Part shown: positions 42,203 through 51,418 of the stretch, in pieces
Layout of the letters: each line of letters begins with the position of its first letter
How positions within the stretch are numbered: position 1 is the stretch's first letter
Source: an uncultured Rhizobiaceae group bacterium
Lineage (GTDB): Bacteria > Pseudomonadota > Alphaproteobacteria > Rhizobiales > Rhizobiaceae
Direction: 5' to 3'
DNA length: 64,000 bases
NCBI GenBank assembly: GCA_937958815.1
Contig: CALGMR010000014.1
Coordinates: 16,889-80,888, forward strand
Program-made: the position numbers and the translations under genes
The notes under the pieces: model-generated
Told to the model about the DNA's origin: nothing
The model's database searches: none
The model's input: the letters and a program-made list of their open reading frames with translations, nothing else

Positions 42203-44028
42203 CAATTTGCCTTTTGAGGAAAAAAATCGTCTGGATGCAATGATGACGGTATGCGTTCGTCATCAATGAACATTCTAAACCACAATTCTATTGCTATAAG
42301 AGCTCTCAAAAGTCGTGTGTGATTTGCTTTTCCATCAACATGTTGGCCTAGCATGAGAGCAACCTGATCTGCTCTAAACAAATTTCTCTCCGTAGCCCTG
42401 TTACCGCACAATAAGTCTCGCGCAAAATAAAATAAGTCACCCTTCAGCCAATCGCCAACAGGCACTGTGAACATTTGCTTTTGGCGATTCACAAGTCTTT
42501 CTCCCAACATGGGAACTAGAGCATCTTTAAGAATTGATTTGGTGCGCTGAGCCTTGAGCTTCGTTTTACCAGGTATTGTAAAGGCCAATTCAGCCATACG
42601 GTAGTCGAGGTAAGGAGACCGAACTTCGACGCTTGCCGCCATTCCCATTCGGTCAGGTTTCACCAAGTTATTTCCTTGCAGCAGAAATTTTGTGTCGAAA
42701 TATAGCGCCTGATTAATCGGATCCAACTCTTCGGCCTCATCAAATATCGGGCTAGCGAATTTAAAACTATTACAACCATCCAATGAAGTTCGCATAGCAT
42801 CGGTATACAACAAATGCTTGGTGGATTCATCCAGCAACGAGATTGATGAGAAATAGTTGGCCGGATCAAATTTGCCCTTTTCCAGATCGGAAAAGTAGGC
42901 TGGATATTTTTCATAACCAGCGAACAATTCATCTGCTCCATCACCTGACAATACAACCTTTATTCCTGTGTCTCGAGCTGATTTTGCCAGCACATAAGTT
43001 GGCAAAAACGACACATCTCCATGAGGCTGGTCACAGTGATAAACTGCTTTTAGCCAGTGATTAATGTCAGCGGGCAAAAATGGTGTCATCGTGTGTTGGG
43101 TGTTAAATCTATCCGCTACTTCTTGTGCGAATTCAGATTCATCAAATCGAGAGTCAGGAAAACCAATTGCAAAGGTTGCCAATCGATCTTGCGTGAATTG
43201 ACTAGCAACTCCCACAACAGAACTGGAATCCAATCCTCCCGACAAAAAAGCGCCGACTTCAACATCAGAACGCAGGCGGATATTGGTAGCGTCTTCTAGT
43301 AAGGTGAGAATGTCATTTTGAATCTCTAACTCTGATCTGTCTTTTCCAACATTATCAGTTGGAAGATTCCAAAATTGTGTAGTTGTGATCTGTCCATCAA
43401 TTGTTACATCCATTCGTGAGCCGGCTTCTAGCGATTGTATGCCATCAAACATCGTTAAGGGGTGGGGGACATAGTTGAACGAAAGAAAATGATGCATGGC
43501 TTCGAAATTGACTTTACGCGGCAAACCGGCAGCAAGCAGGGACTTGATTTCAGAGCCGAACAAAAACCCAGCATCTGTTTTTGTCCAGTATAAAGGTTTG
43601 ACGCCCAAACGGTCTCTATACAGCCTTAAAGTCTGAGTACGTGCATCGGAAATTGCTATGGCAAACATACCGTTTAGATGCTTGACAAAATCAACACCGA
43701 AATGTTCGTACATCCGCAAGAGAACTTCAGTGTCAGAGTTCGTATCAAATTTCACGCCTTGTGCGCGAAGCATTTGCTGCAATTCAAGATAATTAAAAAT
43801 TTCGCCATTTTGCACTAGCGCAATTGCTCCATCGCGTGATGTGATCGGTTGTTGCCCGCTGTCAACGTCAATGATAGCCAATCGCATATTTCCAACCATT
43901 GTTCGGTCGTTAATTACAAATGCTTCATCGTCCGGTCCTCGGTGACGGATAGGTGCGCCCATTTTTCCCGCAAGAGCAACTAGTGAGGCTGAGTCGTGAG
44001 GGGAAGTGGCGCCGTAGATTCCGCACAT
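42202..44028 (-). CDS. asnB: Asparagine synthase (glutamine-hydrolysing)-like amidotransferase
   Basis: A 608-residue class-II amidotransferase plus synthetase. The ATG at 44028 gives the required Cys2 (MCGIYGAT), with RHRGPDDE and the NGEIFNY loop in the glutaminase domain. The PP-loop is GAFLSGGLDSSSVVG. In polysaccharide loci such enzymes often amidate uronic or nonulosonic acid carboxylates rather than make free asparagine. A decayed second copy lies at 58872-59403. Confidence 0.92.
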   Translation of the reverse strand: MCGIYGATSPHDSASLVALAGKMGAPIRHRGPDDEAFVINDRTMVGNMRLAIIDVDSGQQPITSRDGAIALVQNGEIFNYLELQQMLRAQGVKFDTNSDTEVLLRMYEHFGVDFVKHLNGMFAIAISDARTQTLRLYRDRLGVKPLYWTKTDAGFLFGSEIKSLLAAGLPRKVNFEAMHHFLSFNYVPHPLTMFDGIQSLEAGSRMDVTIDGQITTTQFWNLPTDNVGKDRSELEIQNDILTLLEDATNIRLRSDVEVGAFLSGGLDSSSVVGVASQFTQDRLATFAIGFPDSRFDESEFAQEVADRFNTQHTMTPFLPADINHWLKAVYHCDQPHGDVSFLPTYVLAKSARDTGIKVVLSGDGADELFAGYEKYPAYFSDLEKGKFDPANYFSSISLLDESTKHLLYTDAMRTSLDGCNSFKFASPIFDEAEELDPINQALYFDTKFLLQGNNLVKPDRMGMAASVEVRSPYLDYRMAELAFTIPGKTKLKAQRTKSILKDALVPMLGERLVNRQKQMFTVPVGDWLKGDLFYFARDLLCGNRATERNLFRADQVALMLGQHVDGKANHTRLLRALIAIELWFRMFIDDERIPSSLHPDDFFPQKAN

Positions 44029-44359
44029 AAGGAATTTTTCCAAATCAATTTGAAGTCGCTTTTGCGATTATGGCGCGAGTGAGTGCTTGCTCAGACGCGT
44101 ACACTTATATTGAGATTCTATAGGCTTTCAACCAGATTCGATATCATCGAATTGACATTTTAACACTTTAGATGCGCCCAGTATTTTGCGCACTGTTCGG
44201 GATCAGTGCCTAACGGACAGATTGGTTTGATTGAATAAGAGAGTGATTTTGGCTCATCTTCACCACGTAGGAGTGAAGAATGAGACATACACTCGAACGC
44301 CATATATTACCGACAGGGGGTGCTTGCACCACTGAGATGCCGATGCGGCGGATTGCACG

Positions 44360-44472
44360 GTGAAAGACATCCGCCGCAAGACACGCAAGCGGCATTTGTC
44401 TGAAGACAAAATCCGCATCATGCTTGCTGGGTTGCGCGGCGAGAATACAATTGTTGAACTGTGCCGTTCACT
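44360..44472 (+). pseudogene. IS3-family OrfA remnant (plus strand)
   Basis: The plus strand from a GTG at 44360 encodes VKDIRRKTRKRHLSEDKIRI then GLRGENTIVELCR, an IS3 (IS407-like) OrfA start, which breaks off where the palindromic repeat begins. A further ~150 bases upstream (44210-44359) look like its leader but are not assignable with confidence. Confidence 0.75.
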
Positions 44473-44507
44473 GCCCGGCAGGCGATTGCAAAGCAAATGC
44501 CGATAGG
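44468..44507. repeat. ~40-bp palindromic repeat, copy 1
   Basis: This sequence aligns with 63271-63310 with about 32 of 37 core positions equal. It contains CTGCCCGGCAG (a perfect small palindrome) and a second arm GCAAATGCCG. It sits exactly where two opposed IS3 OrfA remnants meet. Confidence 0.65.
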
Positions 44508-44509
44508 GG

Positions 44510-44610
44510 CTCATGCTGTGTTCGCGGCACAAGTCAGGCACCGGAACACCGCCCTTGGCCTGCTTCAAGATTTCCATGATCTTGGCTTCGGTAAATCGTG
44601 ACTCATTCAA
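44510..44610 (-). pseudogene. IS3-family OrfA remnant (minus strand)
   Basis: Minus-strand residues NESRFTEAKIMEILKQAKGG then VPDLCREHSMS match the N-terminus of a different IS3 OrfA and stop abruptly at the palindromic repeat. No OrfB part is present nearby. Confidence 0.78.
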
Positions 44611-44639
44611 ATTTACTCTTCAATTATTGTGAGAAAATT

Positions 44640-44885
44640 CTACTCAAAAACTCCACTAATTTCCGAGGAATTACCGGAGCATTTCTGCTGAAAGTTATCC
44701 TTTTGATTGTTGGCTTCAAAATATTCAAATTGCGTGAAGTCGCTCAATCATTTGCAATTTCAGCACTTTTAGCTTGTGTTTTGATTATGTCCGTAAGCCA
44801 TGGATTATGGCAATCTTGGTGGATCGGAACTCTCATCTTCATTTTCTTGCGGTGCGGCGGGTTCTTTCGAAAACAACTTTCGTAG
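44640..44885 (+). pseudogene. C-terminal fragment of a Wzy/O-antigen ligase-like gene
   Basis: The plus strand encodes a hydrophobic stretch ending SVSHGLWQSWWIGTLIFIF. The SHGxWQxWW block matches the C-terminus of the intact polymerase at 37501-38766. The fragment is about 80 residues long against ~420 for the family, and IS3 debris replaces the rest. It is probably the stump of an earlier polymerase gene of the locus. Confidence 0.72.
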
Positions 44886-44889
44886 ATGT

Positions 44890-46167
44890 TCAAACCTCGT
44901 CTAATTCTTGACAAATAATTTCCGCAATTCTAGGGGCGCAAGGCAATTCTGGGAACTCTTTGATGAAGTTTGCATGTTGCTTTTTAAACAACATTTGATC
45001 GGTCAATCCTCGCTTTATTGCGGCGTTTAGGTCGGCTTCGCAAGTACTGTCAACGCCCTGCGCCATTCCCATTTTGTCAAAGGGGACAAGGTTTCCACCA
45101 TTTGGATAGTTTATCACCAAAACCGGACAACGCCGGTACAGACTGTCGAGCATAATTGTCGAAGAATTGGAAATAAGAAGCCCACAGACATCTAGAAGCG
45201 GATTTAAGTCCACCTTGTCTGCCATGATCGCCCAACCGTCACTTTCCTGACAAATCTCTTCATAGATTTTGGTGTCTAGTGACGGATGAGGTCGAATCAT
45301 CGCAATAGCGCCATTGTGTTTGCAGGCTTTTACAACACCCTGCAAATTCTCTGTGATCTGTTCTGCAGTAAACGCGACATAATACTCTTCTGACTCGTGC
45401 ATGTAGCCATATTGCTCAGCAACCAACACTTTCGGAGATAAGGGCGCCACGTTTGGAAAGTGATCGGAAAGCCATTCGGCGCGTTCTGTTGAATTGATAG
45501 AAGCAACACTTCTGTCCATCGCGGGGTTTCCAGTCAGATGGTAGTGGTCAGCTTGAATGAGCTTATGTGACTGATGATTTTCAAATGCTGTTTTGCTTGC
45601 TGAACAATGGTGCGTGACCAGCATATCAGTCATAAAGTTTCCTTTGCCCAGTAGATCTGTCAAAAGCAAAGAAGGTATAGAAAGCGATCTTGCCACTCGC
45701 CTGGCGGCAAGTTCAGCGCGTGGAGAATTGGTCGTTAGCAGCATATTTGGTTTTACAATGGCGAAAATGCGAGCCATTGTGGAAACAGGTAGAAAACAGG
45801 ATCGTCCGTTTTCGGCAAAGATACGTGCGGCTTCATCCTCGCCGTGGGTCAGTTCAAGGTCCAGAAAACTCAACCCAAGATAAGCGACACTCTCCTCATA
45901 CAAAATTCCTGTATGACTGGCATGGTGATCCACTGCCAGTCGCTTACCATGCGCTAGAGCTGTTTGATGAATGTCTTCGTCGAGAAAATCTCTGAAGCCG
46001 AGAGGATTGAACCCTGCCGCTCGTGCTGTCGCAGCCCCAGTTGAAAGCGCCATCACAGAAATATCAAACTCGGGGCGGACTTTCTGCAATTCACGTAGAA
46101 CGGGAAGAACCATTCTTGTGTGTCCGCCACCATAGGAAACAGACAATATCCGTTTTCCATTGGTCAT
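44890..46167 (-). CDS. GT-B-fold glycosyltransferase-like protein
   Basis: A 425-residue protein. The N-terminal SVSYGGGHTRMVLPVLREL is a nucleotide-sugar-transferase-like start, and the C-terminal half has PHPSLDTKIYEEI and LISNSSTIMLDSLYRRCPVLVINYP, as in GT-B and UDP-GlcNAc epimerase-like folds. It is probably a transferase that assembles the repeat unit, but the sugar is unknown. The ATG at 46167 has GGTGGAG nine bases upstream; a GTG at 46182 is less likely. Confidence 0.78.
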   Translation of the reverse strand: MTNGKRILSVSYGGGHTRMVLPVLRELQKVRPEFDISVMALSTGAATARAAGFNPLGFRDFLDEDIHQTALAHGKRLAVDHHASHTGILYEESVAYLGLSFLDLELTHGEDEAARIFAENGRSCFLPVSTMARIFAIVKPNMLLTTNSPRAELAARRVARSLSIPSLLLTDLLGKGNFMTDMLVTHHCSASKTAFENHQSHKLIQADHYHLTGNPAMDRSVASINSTERAEWLSDHFPNVAPLSPKVLVAEQYGYMHESEEYYVAFTAEQITENLQGVVKACKHNGAIAMIRPHPSLDTKIYEEICQESDGWAIMADKVDLNPLLDVCGLLISNSSTIMLDSLYRRCPVLVINYPNGGNLVPFDKMGMAQGVDSTCEADLNAAIKRGLTDQMLFKKQHANFIKEFPELPCAPRIAEIICQELDEV

Positions 46168-46216
46168 TAATATGAACTCCACCTTTCAAGAACTGACCCT
46201 AAAATCATCTGTGATT

Positions 46217-46948
46217 TCAAGCTTTGGCTATGGTCAGCAACTGTCCTTTTGTCAATTGCTCGCTCACAGCGCCATTTTGATAGTCAACAGCAACCATCTT
46301 CTCAATGAGAAAGCCTGCTTGCCCCAGAAGGTCTTTCATCTCTGCGGCCGTGAAAAAATGCCCACTGCTCGGATATTTGACTCCATTTATTTCCCAATCA
46401 AAAATGATGTCACCTCTGGAGTAATTCGGCGCTATTGCATCGATGGCTCTACGGCCTATTGAGCTCCAGTATCCATAGCCTTCATAATGGCGGTTGTTTA
46501 CGTCAATAGCGATGAGCGCGTCTTTCTTCATTCGAGTGTGAAGCAGTTTGAGTGTTTCAACACGCTGACTTGTGGTTGGGATATGACCCAGAACATTCCA
46601 AAGACAAAGTGCTAAATCTACTTTGGTTTTGAATTCATCCCATTCAGTTCCGGAAACATTCATGCATCTCGATGCCACTCCAAGTGATTGGCATCTCGTG
46701 ACCATAGCGTCGCTGATGTCAACCTGTATCAACGTGCTTGCCTCTAATTGCTCAAACAGCCTTGCACCGCGAACGCCATCACCAGCGCCAAAGTCGAGAA
46801 CTTCACCAATTGGACCCTTAATATAGTTGACTATTTCACGATCTACGGCATCAATATAAGGGCGCTTGTTTTCGCTGTAGTCGCGATACTCGCCTGCAAA
46901 GGCATCGTAAATTCGTTCAGCAGATCGCTCGGGCACTTCCTTTGGCAT
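46217..46948 (-). CDS. Class I SAM-dependent methyltransferase
   Basis: A 243-residue Rossmann methyltransferase. Motif I is VLDFGAGDGVRGARLFEQ, followed by an acidic VDISDAM loop and DLALCLWNVLGHIP as motif IV. It starts directly next to the neuB stop. It probably methylates a sugar or nonulosonic acid in the glycan. Target unknown. Confidence 0.88.
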   Translation of the reverse strand: MPKEVPERSAERIYDAFAGEYRDYSENKRPYIDAVDREIVNYIKGPIGEVLDFGAGDGVRGARLFEQLEASTLIQVDISDAMVTRCQSLGVASRCMNVSGTEWDEFKTKVDLALCLWNVLGHIPTTSQRVETLKLLHTRMKKDALIAIDVNNRHYEGYGYWSSIGRRAIDAIAPNYSRGDIIFDWEINGVKYPSSGHFFTAAEMKDLLGQAGFLIEKMVAVDYQNGAVSEQLTKGQLLTIAKA

Positions 46949-47995
46949 TTAAATGTTTTCCCACTTGATCGCCTGATCTTCTTCCAAATCTACTTTGAGT
47001 GCCCGCCCCAAAACCCGGTCAAGGTCAAAGGGTTCGATCCCATTTAATGGACGTTTGAAAGCAAGGTCTTCAAGTTTTAAGACTTCACCCACCTTCATGT
47101 TGCGGCGAACGACGATGGATTTGCGGATCAAAGGAATTTGAGGGATTTCACAGTTAACGGGAACTTTTACACCGTTGCCTTGAGCAACATGTGCCGCTTT
47201 CATACCTTGAACCATCATAGCCAGTTCATTTGGTTCGATGGAAGCTCTGTGATCTGGCCCCTCCATTTCACGGTCCATAGTAAAGTGTTTTTCGACAGCG
47301 CAAGCCCCCATAGCGGAAGCAATAATGGGCGCATAGATACCGTTCGTGTGATCGGAATAACCAATTGGCAAATCAAAAGCGACACGCATTGTATGCATGG
47401 CCCGAAGATTAATCTCATCCATACGCGCGGGGTATTCAGAAACACAATGCAAGACAACCAACTCTTCACAACCCGATTGTTGCAACACGCGAACGGCTGC
47501 TGCGCTCTCTTCGAGAGTGCTTGCACCTGTCGATAATATGACCCCAGCACCAGTCTCAGCAATTTCCTTTAGGAAGGGGTGGTTGGTAACTTCTGACGAA
47601 GCAACTTTGATCGCTTTTACCTGTAGCTCGTCGATAAGAAATTTTAAGCTCTTGCTCTCGAATGCTGTGCACAAAAACGGCATGCCTTGTTCACGGCTAT
47701 AGTTGTAAACATCCCACATTTGTCGATTGCCAAGTTCCAGAGCTGTAGCCATTTCCAATTGATTGGCATCTTCCCCTGTAGTCTGTTTCTGATAGCTCGT
47801 TTTTTCAGCGTATTTGCTGATTTCCTCCGATGCGATAAAGGCTTGGAATTTGACAATATGGCCACCCGCTGCTGCAGTCTCGCGGATCATTTTTTTCGCA
47901 AGATCGATATCACCATTATGGTTCACACCGATTTCAACTATGGAAACCGGCTCATCACCCAGTTTGAAATCGTACGACTTTGATACAAAGTCCAT
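46949..47995 (-). CDS. neuB: N-acetylneuraminate synthase family (NeuB/LegI/PseI) protein
   Basis: A 348-residue nonulosonic acid synthase: EIGVNHNGDIDLAKKMI at the start, LSTGAST, IGYSDHTNGIYAPIIASAMGA and VEKHFTMDREMEGPDHRASIEP in the barrel, and a C-terminal SAF (antifreeze-like) domain beginning RKSIVVRRNMKVGEVL. It condenses phosphoenolpyruvate with a 6-carbon amino sugar (ManNAc or a 2,4-diacetamido-6-deoxymannose). Context with a 4,6-dehydratase and aminotransferase favours a legionaminic-type product. Its ATG overlaps the upstream stop by one base. Confidence 0.95.
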   Translation of the reverse strand: MDFVSKSYDFKLGDEPVSIVEIGVNHNGDIDLAKKMIRETAAAGGHIVKFQAFIASEEISKYAEKTSYQKQTTGEDANQLEMATALELGNRQMWDVYNYSREQGMPFLCTAFESKSLKFLIDELQVKAIKVASSEVTNHPFLKEIAETGAGVILSTGASTLEESAAAVRVLQQSGCEELVVLHCVSEYPARMDEINLRAMHTMRVAFDLPIGYSDHTNGIYAPIIASAMGACAVEKHFTMDREMEGPDHRASIEPNELAMMVQGMKAAHVAQGNGVKVPVNCEIPQIPLIRKSIVVRRNMKVGEVLKLEDLAFKRPLNGIEPFDLDRVLGRALKVDLEEDQAIKWENI

Positions 47996-49101
47996 CAGTT
48001 TGTTCTCCGGTACAGTGGAAAGAAGTTATTTTCAGCGGAAAGATCTAGTCCGCGAGAGACACACAAAGCGTCATAAGTTTCGTTGTTGACAATTCGAGTG
48101 CAACTCGAAAGAGGAAGTGTGTTGTGGCAGAATGAATTCTTGAAGGTGAAGAGACTATCGTGTCCTAAAGTTCGTCCTCCCCCCATATGAAAGTTATGAT
48201 ACCCTTGTTCTTTTGCCCACAATAGACTGTCCAACATGAGCAAGCTCGTGGGGTTGAGTTTTCTGTATTCCAAGTCTGAGCATGAAAAATGATAGTAGAC
48301 AGTGTCATACATATGCAGATGGAAAAAGGAGGCTATAATTTTGCCATCGATGCAAGCGTTGAATAAACTGACGTGTTCACTGCCAAGACACGAACAGCAA
48401 TTGGAAAAGTAATTGTCGGGAAACTTCCAAAATTCACCAGAATTAACAACCTCCATGGTGTCAAGATACCGACGTTGAAAATCAGCTAGTGACGTTGCAC
48501 TGAGATCGGAATGCTCTATCACAACTCCTTTTCGTCGAGCCAACGCAGCTGCTTTGCGTTGTCTTTCTTCGATTCGTGACCAGATTTCTGGAGCTGGCAA
48601 AGTCAGGTCGGCAACAACAACTTCTTTTCGATAAGCGGGATTTGCTGCAGGGCCAACAAGTGTTTGTTGATGTTGTGAAAAAAGGGGATTTAAAAGACAG
48701 AACTCACTGACAAAGCCGTTTGCGCTCATCCATTGATGAAGAGCCGTTTGAAAGTCTCTTAAGAACTTGGGTGACAATAAATCTTCCGAACGATTGCTGA
48801 TTGGCCCACCGTAGCCATAAACTGAGGTCAAATCACAAGGGGACTTGGAAGCTGGTTCAATGCGCCGGATGATGAAAGGATAGATGCAATAATCTTGGTC
48901 CTGATGAAACACAAACAGAACTGCGGTTTCATTATAAGTTTCTTCGTAGATACTCATATAGTTCGGATGATGGTGAATATCCCGCCGACTTGCTGGTAGT
49001 GCATTCAATAGCTTAAGCCACTGCTCTCGGTCCTTTCCGGAAGTGCTGAGTGTATATGCAGTATCAGCAGGATGTCGCAACTTCGGGAGATTACTTGTCA
49101 T
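47995..49101 (-). CDS. GNAT/FemAB-like acyl- or aminoacyltransferase
   Basis: A 368-residue protein resembling FemAB/BioF2-like acetyltransferases: HHHPNYMSIYEE near the start, a basic helix RIEERQRKAAALARRKG, and the C-terminal GNAT core with SFFHLHMYDTVYYHFSCSD and GYHNFHMGGGRTLG. It sits between neuB and the 89-residue gene. It could supply the N-acyl group of the sugar, for which no ordinary LegH/PglD-type enzyme is visible here. Start at 49101 overlaps the previous gene by 11 bases. Confidence 0.75.
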   Translation of the reverse strand: MTSNLPKLRHPADTAYTLSTSGKDREQWLKLLNALPASRRDIHHHPNYMSIYEETYNETAVLFVFHQDQDYCIYPFIIRRIEPASKSPCDLTSVYGYGGPISNRSEDLLSPKFLRDFQTALHQWMSANGFVSEFCLLNPLFSQHQQTLVGPAANPAYRKEVVVADLTLPAPEIWSRIEERQRKAAALARRKGVVIEHSDLSATSLADFQRRYLDTMEVVNSGEFWKFPDNYFSNCCSCLGSEHVSLFNACIDGKIIASFFHLHMYDTVYYHFSCSDLEYRKLNPTSLLMLDSLLWAKEQGYHNFHMGGGRTLGHDSLFTFKNSFCHNTLPLSSCTRIVNNETYDALCVSRGLDLSAENNFFPLYRRTN

Positions 49102-49360
49102 AAGCTCTCTCTCCAAAGCGCTTGAAGTATTGATCTCGTAACTTACTGACTTCAGTCAAACGCTTGGGGTCCCAGAATTTATTCACGTTGTCTGGTATTG
49201 TGACTGCCATCATATCCAAAGCCCATATCAACTCACGCAAACTTTTCTGGTCAAATTCTGCGCCTTGCTTGTACGCTGCGAGTGAGACGTCGAGCACTTC
49301 TTGTTGAGAATACGCAAGCGGGCTCGTGATCACCATTCCATTCTCTGCTTTGATCTTCAT
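49091..49360 (-). CDS. 89-residue protein of unknown function
   Basis: I do not recognise this protein. It is mostly helical by composition with no membrane segment or cysteine: N-terminal MVITSPLAYSQQEV, middle SLRELIWALDMMAVTIP, and a basic C-terminus KLRDQYFKRFGERAYDK. The ATG at 49360 is the only good start. It overlaps the FemAB-like gene by 11 bases inside the nonulosonic acid run, so it is probably a small partner or carrier for these enzymes. It lacks the DSL motif of acyl carrier proteins. Confidence 0.7.
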   Translation of the reverse strand: MKIKAENGMVITSPLAYSQQEVLDVSLAAYKQGAEFDQKSLRELIWALDMMAVTIPDNVNKFWDPKRLTEVSKLRDQYFKRFGERAYDK

Positions 49361-49418
49361 AGTGTCGGGCTCGCATTTTTTTTATGAACGAAAGTTAAGG
49401 GACACATCGCTAAAAATG

Positions 49419-50114
49419 CTAGCGAACGGCCCATACAACCCACTCTTCTATCTGACCACCAACTGGTTTAGACTCTGATCTATCGGATGAAAACGCACTT
49501 ACTGATTCACTGAACACACGAGTTATTTCGACTTCTGACCATTGACTGAACAGGTTCTGCAATTCTTCCAAAGAGAAGAAGTGTGATACGCCCATATTGC
49601 AGCAAGGACCGGACTCTGGGTTTTTTGAAGTGCCGATTTCAAAAATTTCCCCCGTGCCAGCGCCATCGCAAAGAGTGCCCCATGACCGCGAATAAAAACG
49701 TCCACCCGGTTTTAGAAGACGAAATGCGTTGGCCAGAGTGGTTTCAATGACAGACATTGAGTTGGCATAAATTGCAAAATAATCGACGACCAAATCAAAG
49801 AATTCATCAGGGTAATCAATTTTGTCAAAAGTCGAGCAAGTCAGTTCGAAGATTTGGTTCTCATTTTTTAATGGTTCAAAACGCTCGTGCGCGGCTTTGA
49901 TGGCCGAAGGTGCGCCATCCACCCCAAACGTTTGAAATCCCTCACTGAGAAAGAAAGAAAGGTTTGCACCCGCGCCACAACCCAGCTCAAGCACTTTCGT
50001 TTTCTCTCGATTTGACCTTTGCCTATAAGTCCGCATCACTTTACGGATAATATCTTCGGCAGGATATTTGCCCCATTCTTGTGATGAATGCAGCTTTTCC
50101 CAAACAGAATCCAT
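49419..50114 (-). CDS. Class I SAM-dependent methyltransferase
   Basis: A 231-residue methyltransferase with motif I VLELGCGAGANLSFFLSEG, acidic VDGAPSAIKAA, and later LLKPGGRFYSRSWG. It starts two bases after neuC stops, so translation is probably coupled. A second methyltransferase in the locus (46217-46948) is not closely similar by eye. Target unknown. Confidence 0.88.
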   Translation of the reverse strand: MDSVWEKLHSSQEWGKYPAEDIIRKVMRTYRQRSNREKTKVLELGCGAGANLSFFLSEGFQTFGVDGAPSAIKAAHERFEPLKNENQIFELTCSTFDKIDYPDEFFDLVVDYFAIYANSMSVIETTLANAFRLLKPGGRFYSRSWGTLCDGAGTGEIFEIGTSKNPESGPCCNMGVSHFFSLEELQNLFSQWSEVEITRVFSESVSAFSSDRSESKPVGGQIEEWVVWAVR

Positions 50115-50116
50115 CC

Positions 50117-51316
50117 CTAAATTCCCAATCGTTCATCACTGAAAAAGCGATCTTCAATATCAAAAAATTTCTTGATCATTACTCGATCGTCCAATTCGAT
50201 ATTCTTCAAAACTTTCAGAGTTTTCTCGGCAGCATTCCCATCACCAAACGGATTTTTCATTCCACTCAGGGACTGACGGAAGTCTTTACTTTGCACTTTT
50301 GCAAAAGCGTCCTGCATTGATTTTTGATCAAGTCCAGAAACATCGATGACGTTTTTTCCACGTACACGTCCTGCTTGGCGGTTGCCAATATTGATTGCTG
50401 GCAGTTCAAAACTTGGGGCTTCCCACAAACCAGATGAAGAATTGCCAACCATGAATTTTGCGTGGCGCATCAATGTATAGAAGATCCTCCGGTCAAACGA
50501 TTTCCTCACGATGGCATCAGGTCGCTTGGCTTGGAACGCTTCAAGCATTTCAATCAGAGGCTGAAAACCCGGATCTATGTTCGGATAGATCATAACCGGA
50601 ATTACGGAAGTTTTTTCCAATTCAGCTAGAAGCGTCTCATATTGCATGACAGCATTATCGCTTCCCAATGTTTGGGGATGGAATGTCGATATGCAAAATT
50701 CTTTATCGGCAGGCAACGAAGTCGCAGCAAACAGCTCTTCACGGCTCAACGGCTCAAGTTCCAAAATTACATCAATGGCTGCATCACCCGTAAGCGTAAT
50801 CCTCCACGGTTCCTCACCCATCTGGACAACACGACGGGCATGTTCTGGCATTGAAACAAAATGTAGATGAGAGAGCTTTGTCATGGTGTGGCGAACCTGA
50901 TTGTCAAACGCCCCTTCGGTTATGTCTCCGCCGCACATATGCGCAATTGGAGTTCTCATTGCTGTTGCTGCAACGAACAAAGATAAGTTTTCGATACGGT
51001 CGCCGGAGACACAAATAATATCGGGGCGGTGTGTCGATAAGGCCTCCGTAAAAGCTTTACAGCCTTGTGCTAAACTTAAACCAAGTCCAGTGTCTGTGTC
51101 TTCGCCGAATTGGAAGTCAACCTTGGCAGTAATATTAATGCCATCTTGTTCCAATTGCTGCCACGTACTGCCGAAACGTTTTACCAAATGCATTCCTGCA
51201 CAGAAATTCATTGACTGGATCGATATGTCGTTTTGCGCCAACCGCATCACTGGATACATTGTGTTGTAATCACTGCGGGCAGTTGTCACGAAGGCAATTT
51301 TGCGTTTGGCTTTCAC
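50117..51316 (-). CDS. neuC: UDP-N-acetylglucosamine 2-epimerase, hydrolysing type (NeuC/LegG)
   Basis: A 399-residue protein with VTTARSDYNTMYPVMRLAQ at the N-terminus, CVSGDRIENLSLFVAA, HMCGGDITEGAFDNQVRHTMTKLSHLHFVS and a C-terminal NSSSGLWEAPSFELPAINIGNRQ. These match the hydrolysing 2-epimerases that release ManNAc (NeuC) or the 4-acetamido-6-deoxy analogue (LegG/NeuC2). The start is a GTG with GGAGTG upstream. First gene of the tight neuC-methyltransferase pair. Confidence 0.95.
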   Translation of the reverse strand: MKAKRKIAFVTTARSDYNTMYPVMRLAQNDISIQSMNFCAGMHLVKRFGSTWQQLEQDGINITAKVDFQFGEDTDTGLGLSLAQGCKAFTEALSTHRPDIICVSGDRIENLSLFVAATAMRTPIAHMCGGDITEGAFDNQVRHTMTKLSHLHFVSMPEHARRVVQMGEEPWRITLTGDAAIDVILELEPLSREELFAATSLPADKEFCISTFHPQTLGSDNAVMQYETLLAELEKTSVIPVMIYPNIDPGFQPLIEMLEAFQAKRPDAIVRKSFDRRIFYTLMRHAKFMVGNSSSGLWEAPSFELPAINIGNRQAGRVRGKNVIDVSGLDQKSMQDAFAKVQSKDFRQSLSGMKNPFGDGNAAEKTLKVLKNIELDDRVMIKKFFDIEDRFFSDERLGI

Positions 51317-51418
51317 AAAATCACTCCGCTATTGTCAATCAAAAGGCAATGTTAGCATGCATATGAATCCCATGACATGCTAGCAGCTACATAGTTTTCT
51401 ATGGTGCAATGCGGACTA

